Shown here: positions 1 to 6,107 of the stretch, one piece after another | How the letters are laid out: each line of letters begins with the position of its first letter | How positions within the stretch are numbered: position 1 is the stretch's first letter | NCBI GenBank assembly: GCA_031258035.1 | Contig: JAIRNL010000025.1 | Coordinates: forward strand, 1 to 6,107 | Direction: 5' to 3' | DNA length: 6,107 nucleotides | DNA from: Azoarcus sp. | GTDB taxonomy: Bacteria > Pseudomonadota > Gammaproteobacteria > Burkholderiales > Rhodocyclaceae | Made by a program: the position numbers and the translations under genes | The notes under the pieces: model-generated | What the model saw: the letters and a program-made list of their open reading frames with translations, nothing else | The model's database searches: none | Told to the model about the DNA's origin: nothing

Positions 1-64
1 CCCCGTCCGATCCCGTCCGCGTGCTTCCTGACACACTGTTCCCTTGCTTTTTCTTGTCTTTCGC

Positions 65-94
65 TTGCCAGTCCATCTATAGCGTCTTTATCAT
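65..94 (+). promoter_or_regulatory. Candidate sigma70 promoter for topB
   Basis: The box TTGCCA (65-70) matches the -35 consensus at five of six positions. It is followed after an 18-base spacer by TATCAT (89-94), also five of six for the -10 box. A transcript would start near base 101 and carry a leader of about 45 bases before the topB ATG. The surroundings are more pyrimidine- and T-rich than the coding DNA, as expected for a promoter region. This is pattern matching only; no start site is known. Confidence 0.45.
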
Positions 95-113
95 CCGGCG
101 CTTCACCACCCTG

Positions 114-129
114 CGGGCATCTTTGCCCG
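114..129 (+). other. Small perfect hairpin in the topB leader
   Basis: CGGGCA (114-119) and TGCCCG (124-129) form a perfect six-base-pair stem around the four-base loop TCTT. It lies 17 bases upstream of the topB ATG and inside the predicted transcript. It has no T tract, so it is not an intrinsic terminator. It could affect ribosome access or mRNA stability, or be a protein-binding palindrome, or be chance in GC-rich DNA. Confidence 0.3.
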
Positions 130-146
130 ACACCGGACAGGCAGGC

Positions 147-2672
<2,526 letters not shown>

Positions 2673-2723
2673 GCGAACGTCGGCGGCTAACCGCGGTGAA
2701 GCACACAAAAACATGTAAACCTT

Positions 2724-2753
2724 CTTTCATGGTCGTTCCTGGTGGGCTAGAAT
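2724..2753 (+). promoter_or_regulatory. Candidate promoter in the topB-prfC intergenic region
   Basis: TAGAAT (2748-2753) differs from the -10 consensus at one position. The best -35 is poor: CTTTCA (2724-2729, 18-base spacer) or TTCATG (2726-2731), each matching three of six. The DNA just upstream (2701-2730) is unusually A/T-rich for this window, which could act as an UP element and offset the weak -35. The predicted start, near 2760, lies a few bases before the folded segment 2766-2821, and that agreement supports the call. It would drive the small ORF, prfC and the protease gene. Confidence 0.4.
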
Positions 2754-2765
2754 GGCCGCGCATCC

Positions 2766-2826
2766 GCCCCTTGGCATTAAGCCCTCTCGACAACCCGGAG
2801 AGTGTGCCGAACCCCTGGGGCTTTTT
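2766..2826 (+). terminator. Branched hairpin followed by T5: intrinsic terminator, attenuator or small-RNA 3' end
   Basis: GCCCC (2766-2770) pairs with GGGGC (2817-2821). Directly inside, TTGGCA (2771-2776) pairs with TGCCGA (2805-2810, one G-U pair), leaving ACCCCT as a one-sided bulge. An inner hairpin joins CTCTC (2784-2788) to GAGAG (2798-2802). A run of five Ts (2822-2826) follows at once, the layout of a Rho-independent terminator. An alternative helix, AAGCCC (2779-2784) with GGGCTT (2818-2823), uses the same 3' arm and excludes the outer helix. The simplest reading is a terminator for topB, but it lies downstream of its own candidate promoter and upstream of a strong ribosome binding site, so it may instead be an attenuating leader or a short RNA of about 65 nt. 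It matches no riboswitch class I recognise. Confidence 0.5.
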
Positions 2827-2842
2827 CATGCCCACCCATACC

Positions 2843-2847
2843 GGAGG
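2843..2847 (+). promoter_or_regulatory. Strong Shine-Dalgarno for the 39-codon ORF
   Basis: GGAGG, within CCGGAGGAAA, lies 10 bases upstream of ATG 2858. It is the best ribosome binding site in the window and sits 16 bases after the T tract of the folded leader. It argues that translation starts at 2858, although the frame is open far upstream into topB. Confidence 0.55.
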
Positions 2848-2857
2848 AAACGCGCAT

Positions 2858-2977
2858 ATGTGGGGTCGGATTGCCATCCTGATTGATGGCGGGTTCTTCC
2901 TTAATCGGAACGTCCCGCAAAAACAGCGGATGCCATCGAAACAGAATAACCAGATCATGTCTCTTTCCCCGCCATGA
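2858..2977 (+). pseudogene. 39-codon ORF resembling the truncated N-terminus of a NYN-domain protein
   Basis: The predicted product begins MWGRIAILIDGGFFLNR. The pattern of a hydrophobic beta-strand, IDGG, then FFL and a basic residue is typical of the first strand and catalytic Asp of NYN/LabA-type PIN-like ribonucleases (PF01936). After residue 16 the chain becomes polar, rich in Gln, Asn and Lys, and loses any resemblance; it ends at residue 39, whereas NYN domains need well over 100 residues. It therefore cannot be an active nuclease. In the -1 frame, bases 2908-2946 read ERPAKTADAIETE before a stop, which may be more of the old gene after a frameshift; this is weak. The ORF keeps a good Shine-Dalgarno, and its TGA overlaps the prfC ATG as ATGA. 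It may be a decayed gene now acting as a translated leader for prfC, or a real small ORF. The family link rests on about 16 residues. Confidence 0.45.
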
Positions 2978-4596
2978 ATGCGCTTCACTCCCCCGGACTC
3001 CTGCGCGACGTCGAACGCCGACGCACTTTCGCCATCATTTCCCACCCTGACGCCGGCAAGACCACACTGACTGAAAAACTGCTGCTTTTCGGCGGCGCGA
3101 TCCAGCTTGCGGGTACGGTCAAGGCGCGCAAATCGGCGCGGCACGCCACTTCGGACTGGATGGAAGTGGAAAAGCAGCGCGGTATCTCGGTAACAAGCTC
3201 GGTGATGCAGTTCGACTACCGGGGCCACACGATCAATTTGCTCGACACGCCGGGGCACGAGGACTTTTCCGAAGACACCTACCGCGTGCTCACCGCCGTC
3301 GACGCCGCGGTGATGGTGATCGACGCCGCCAAGGGCGTCGAAGCGCAGACGGTCAAATTGCTCGAAGTCTGCCGCCTGCGCAATACGCCGATCATCACCT
3401 TCATCAACAAGCTCGACCGCGAGGTGCGCGAGCCTTTCGATCTCCTGGCCGAGATCGAAGATGTGCTCGGGATCGCCTGCGCGCCCGTTACCTGGCCGAT
3501 CGGCATGGGCAAGGCTTTTCGCGGCGTCTATCACCTGCTCGACGACCGCACGCTGGCTTTTGCCGCCGGGGAGGAACACCGCAGTGAGGCTGACGTGATC
3601 GCGGGGCTCGCCAATCCCGAGCTGGACAGCCGTTATCCCGCCGAAATCGGCCAGGTGCGCGACGACGTCGCCCTGCTGCACGACGCTTCACCACCGTTCG
3701 AGCTTGCCGAATTCCTCGCGGGCCGGCAAAGCCCGGTATTTTTTGGTTCCGGAATCAACAACTTTGGCGTGCAGGAAATTCTTCAGGCGCTGATCGACTG
3801 GGCGCCGCCGCCACAGGCGCGCATCGCGGCCACGCCCGGCGGCGACGGCGCGCGCATGGTGCAACCCTCTGAACCCGCCTTCACCGGCTTCGTGTTCAAG
3901 ATCCAGGCCAATATGGATCCGCGCCACCGCGACCGCATCGCTTTTTTCCGCATCTGTTCAGGACGCTACGCTTCGGGGATGAAAGTGCGCCACGTCCGGG
4001 ACGGGCGCGAGATGAAGCTCGCCAACGCGCTCACCTTCATGGCCAACGAACGGGTGCTGAAAGAAGACGGCGTGGCCGGCGACATTATCGGCATCCACAA
4101 TCACGGGCAATTGCAGATCGGCGATACCCTGACCGAGGGCGAGACGCTCGGCTTCAAGGGCATTCCCTATTTTTCGCCCGAACTGTTCCGGGCCGCGAGG
4201 CTGCGCGATCCGCTCAAATCCAAGCAGTTGCAGAAAGGGTTGCAGGAACTCGGCGAAGAAGGCGCAATACAGGTTTTCGCGCTGGAGGGCGGCCAGATGC
4301 TGCTGGGCGCGGTCGGGCAATTGCAGTTTGAAGTTGTCGCCCAACGCCTGAAAGACGAATACAAGGTCGACGCCATCTTTGAAGCCGCCGACATACATAC
4401 CGCGCGCTGGCTCACTTTTCCCGACGACGTCACGCGGCACAATTTCGAGCGCGAGCAGGCGCTGCGGCTCGGGCGGGATGTCGACGGCAACCTGGTTTAT
4501 CTGGCCAGCAGCCGCTACAACCTCGAAGTCACGATGGAAAAGTGGCCAAAAGTTTCTTTCCATGCCACTCGTGAGCATGGGCAGGTGCTCGCCTGA
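2974..4596 (+). CDS. prfC: Peptide chain release factor 3 (RF3)
   Basis: Cytoplasmic translational GTPase of 540 residues that recycles RF1 and RF2 from the ribosome after peptide release and helps post-peptidyl-transfer quality control. The GTPase motifs are intact: P-loop SHPDAGKTT (23-31), switch I RGISVTSS (69-76, Thr74), DTPGHED (91-97) and NKLD (145-148). RF3-specific stretches include VMQFDY, SEDTYR, CAPVTWPIGMGK, FTGFVFKIQANMDPRHRDR and the C-terminal QLQFEVVAQRLKDEY and ATREH. Similarity to E. coli RF3 (529 residues) runs from end to end. ATG 2974 is preferred because MNALHSPGLLRDVERRRTF aligns with the E. coli N-terminus and an in-frame stop lies at 2947. No Shine-Dalgarno precedes it (CTCTTTCCCCGCC); the start overlaps the previous ORF's stop as ATGA, suggesting translational coupling. 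The protease gene follows after ten bases, probably in one operon. Confidence 0.97.
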   Translation: MNALHSPGLLRDVERRRTFAIISHPDAGKTTLTEKLLLFGGAIQLAGTVKARKSARHATSDWMEVEKQRGISVTSSVMQFDYRGHTINLLDTPGHEDFSEDTYRVLTAVDAAVMVIDAAKGVEAQTVKLLEVCRLRNTPIITFINKLDREVREPFDLLAEIEDVLGIACAPVTWPIGMGKAFRGVYHLLDDRTLAFAAGEEHRSEADVIAGLANPELDSRYPAEIGQVRDDVALLHDASPPFELAEFLAGRQSPVFFGSGINNFGVQEILQALIDWAPPPQARIAATPGGDGARMVQPSEPAFTGFVFKIQANMDPRHRDRIAFFRICSGRYASGMKVRHVRDGREMKLANALTFMANERVLKEDGVAGDIIGIHNHGQLQIGDTLTEGETLGFKGIPYFSPELFRAARLRDPLKSKQLQKGLQELGEEGAIQVFALEGGQMLLGAVGQLQFEVVAQRLKDEYKVDAIFEAADIHTARWLTFPDDVTRHNFEREQALRLGRDVDGNLVYLASSRYNLEVTMEKWPKVSFHATREHGQVLA

Positions 4597-4606
4597 GCCG
4601 CCGACG

Positions 4607-5143
4607 ATGAGCGCCTCCGGAGACGACGACGAGGACGTCACCCGCCGCATGGGGCGCGGCATGGCGTGGCTGGCCGCGGTGGCGCTGATCGGCCTGTTGT
4701 GGCTGTTTTTCGAGGGCGTCGAGGCGCGGCGCGACAATCCCAACCGCAAACTCGCCACCGTGCCCGGCGCCGATACCGAGCTGGTGTTGAAGCGCAACCA
4801 TGCCGGTCACTACATCGCGCCCGGCACCATCAACGGCCGGCCGGTCACTTTCATGCTCGATACTGGCGCAACGCAGGTGGCGATACCCGCGAAACTGGGG
4901 GCAAGCCTCGGCCTGCCCGCCGGGCCGGTCATCCGGGTCTCCACCGCCAACGGCCATGTCGAGGCGCGGATGACGACCATCAGCGAACTGGGCCTCGGCC
5001 CTTTCGTCGCCCGGCAGGTACAAGGCAGCCTCAATCCGGGCATGGATCATGACGACATGATCCTGCTCGGCATGAACGTGCTCAGGCATCTGGAATTCAC
5101 CCAGCGCGGCGACACGCTCATCTTGCGGGCCTTGCCGCGATGA
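4607..5143 (+). CDS. Membrane-anchored retropepsin-like aspartic protease (TIGR02281-type, clan AA)
   Basis: A 178-residue protein with a short acidic N-terminus (SGDDDEDVTRR), one hydrophobic segment at about residues 19-35 (MAWLAAVALIGLLWLFF), a short linker, then a retropepsin-like domain in the periplasm. The active site reads MLDTGATQVAIP with catalytic Asp85, followed by the second conserved motif LLGMNVL (153-159) near the C-terminus. A single DTG motif means the active enzyme should be a homodimer. The family is widespread in proteobacteria, but its substrates are largely unknown. ATG 4607 has no clear Shine-Dalgarno and lies ten bases after the prfC stop, so reinitiation is likely. 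ATG 4577 (overlapping the prfC end) and ATG 4649 (just before the membrane segment) are alternative starts that leave the domain intact. The hydrophobic segment has no cleavage site I would trust, so it is called an anchor, not a signal peptide. Confidence 0.85.
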   Translation: MSASGDDDEDVTRRMGRGMAWLAAVALIGLLWLFFEGVEARRDNPNRKLATVPGADTELVLKRNHAGHYIAPGTINGRPVTFMLDTGATQVAIPAKLGASLGLPAGPVIRVSTANGHVEARMTTISELGLGPFVARQVQGSLNPGMDHDDMILLGMNVLRHLEFTQRGDTLILRALPR

Positions 5144-5157
5144 GACCGCGGCGAGGC
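5129..5157. terminator. Hairpin at the junction of convergent genes, without a T tract
   Basis: GCCTTGCCGCG (5129-5139) pairs with CGCGGCGAGGC (5147-5157) over 11 base pairs with one G-U, around a seven-base loop that contains the stop codon of the protease gene. It also lies just past the rdgC stop on the other strand, so either transcript would contain it at its 3' end. Neither side has a run of Ts, so it is not a standard intrinsic terminator. It may protect 3' ends, or assist Rho-dependent or collision-based termination. Confidence 0.4.
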
Positions 5158-5170
5158 GACCGGGCGAAGA

Positions 5171-6100
5171 TCAGAATGGCGGATTGCCGGACGGGGTAGC
5201 GGAAGATTCCGCCACCGGCTCCCCGCCGAGTGCCTCGGTCAAGGCCGGCAACAGTCTCCGGAATTCGCCGGACATCAGCGCGAATTCCGCATCGAACAGC
5301 GCCTCGGCATCGTCCTCGCCGCCGAGGTTTTCGCGCACCACGTCGAGAAAATCCAGCCGCTTGAGTTCGAGCTTGTCGGTCAGTATGAAACTCACCCGGT
5401 CATCGAAGGTCATCGCCAGCTTGGTCGGCAGTTTTCCCGTCGAGAGGTGATCCTTGATTTCGCCGCCGTCGAGCGGGTGATGGGCATAGCGTACCGTCGC
5501 TTTTTCCTCGCTGATCGAGCGCAGTTCGCAATCCAGGTCGACGGTGAAATTCGGCGGCGCTTCGCCAGCCAACCAGTCGGCCATCGCGGAAGAAGGCGAG
5601 CGCCCGGTGCGCAGCAACGTCAATGGGAATTCATCGAGCGAGTCGCGGAGGAATTCCAGAATCTCTTCGGCGCGCGCCTGGCTGGAGGCGTCGATGCCAA
5701 GCCAACCGCCGACCGGGTCTATCCACGCAAAGGCGCGACGGCGACGGGTGAAGGCCCGTGGCAGCAGTTCCTGCATCACTTGCTCGCGCAGGTCGCGGAT
5801 CTGCTTGCGTCCCGGTTTGTAGCCTTGTTTTTCGGCGATTTCCGCCGCGCGCTCGTCGGCTTCCTGTCGCACGACCGAGGACGGCAACAGCCGGGATTCG
5901 ACGCCAAGCGCAATCAGCCATTGCCGGTCGATCGCGCGCAGCAAGGGGCCGTCGTCACGGGGCGGTACCCAGCCGCGCGATTCCATGTCCTGGCTGCCGC
6001 AGGGCCGCAAGGGGCGCGCCGCAAGCCTTGCCTCGAATTCAGACAGGCCGATGTTCCATCCGGCGGGAAGACGATAGAGCTGGAGATTCCTGAACCACAT
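5171..6100 (-). CDS. rdgC: Recombination-associated protein RdgC
   Basis: Complete 309-residue homologue of RdgC, close to the 303 residues of E. coli. In that family RdgC forms a ring-shaped dimer around double-stranded DNA without sequence specificity and restrains RecA filament formation; in Neisseria it affects pilin antigenic variation. Visible signatures are the N-terminus MWFRNLQLYRL, PCGSQDM (33-39), GWVPP (43-47), LLPRAF (112-117), which places Phe117 at the position of E. coli Phe120 near the dimer gate, WIDP, TKLAM, LKRLDF and the C-terminal FALMSGEFRRLLPAL and EALGGE. A basic, charged stretch at about 78-110 corresponds to the helical finger region. The last dozen residues (SSATPSGNPPF) extend past the E. 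coli end. The gene converges on the protease gene with 27 bases between stops. Only seven bases upstream of its ATG are in the window, so its promoter and ribosome binding site cannot be judged. Confidence 0.95.
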   Translation of the reverse strand: MWFRNLQLYRLPAGWNIGLSEFEARLAARPLRPCGSQDMESRGWVPPRDDGPLLRAIDRQWLIALGVESRLLPSSVVRQEADERAAEIAEKQGYKPGRKQIRDLREQVMQELLPRAFTRRRRAFAWIDPVGGWLGIDASSQARAEEILEFLRDSLDEFPLTLLRTGRSPSSAMADWLAGEAPPNFTVDLDCELRSISEEKATVRYAHHPLDGGEIKDHLSTGKLPTKLAMTFDDRVSFILTDKLELKRLDFLDVVRENLGGEDDAEALFDAEFALMSGEFRRLLPALTEALGGEPVAESSATPSGNPPF

Positions 6101-6107
6101 GACAAAT

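Noticed and set aside
2..31. Short open frame ending in TGA at 29-31 that could be the tail of an upstream gene
   Set aside because: Only nine codons are visible, with no recognisable C-terminus, so it cannot be told from chance.
77..82. CTATAG with upstream TTGTCT (54-59) as an alternative topB promoter
   Set aside because: The -10 match is poor compared with the TTGCCA/TATCAT pair at 65-94.
21..146. In-frame 42-codon N-terminal extension of topB starting at ATG 21, with a hydrophobic stretch
   Set aside because: It has no resemblance to topoisomerase III, would place a membrane-like segment on a cytoplasmic enzyme, and overlaps the candidate promoter. ATG 147 gives the family N-terminus.
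2683..2694. GCGG-CTAA-CCGC hairpin just after topB as its terminator
   Set aside because: The stem has four pairs and no T tract follows; the structure at 2766-2826 is a far better terminator candidate.

Overview
This is a GC-rich proteobacterial chromosomal segment of housekeeping character, most likely from a betaproteobacterium (Rhodocyclales or Nitrosomonadales-like). That placement is inferred from the long two-zinc-finger form of TopB, a RecA-modulating RdgC and a membrane-anchored TIGR02281-type aspartic protease. No marker gene in the window settles the lineage. No transposase, integrase, CRISPR array, tRNA or rRNA was seen.

Layout. Bases 1-146 hold no gene I can support, but contain a sigma70-like promoter and a small perfect hairpin just ahead of topB. 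topB (147-2672, +) encodes an 841-residue DNA topoisomerase III. Bases 2673-2973 form a compact regulatory-looking intergenic region: a -10-like box, a roughly 60-nt segment that folds into a branched hairpin ending in five Ts, a strong Shine-Dalgarno site, and a 39-codon ORF. The ORF's first 16 residues look like the start of a NYN-domain (PIN-like nuclease) protein before the similarity ends abruptly. The ORF's stop overlaps the start of prfC (2974-4596, +; release factor RF3) as ATGA. Ten bases after prfC comes a small membrane-anchored retropepsin-like protease (4607-5143, +). rdgC (5171-6100, -) converges on it, with an 11-bp hairpin in the junction.

How the genes fit together. prfC and the protease gene are probably co-transcribed, and prfC may depend on translation of the small upstream ORF because it has no Shine-Dalgarno of its own. 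TopB (decatenation and recombination-intermediate processing) and RdgC (RecA control) both act on DNA, but lie in different transcription units. Most of the window is ordinary. The part worth a second look is 2724-2977, where an apparently intact promoter, structured leader and ribosome binding site sit ahead of what looks like a truncated NYN gene, and may now serve as the expression platform for prfC.
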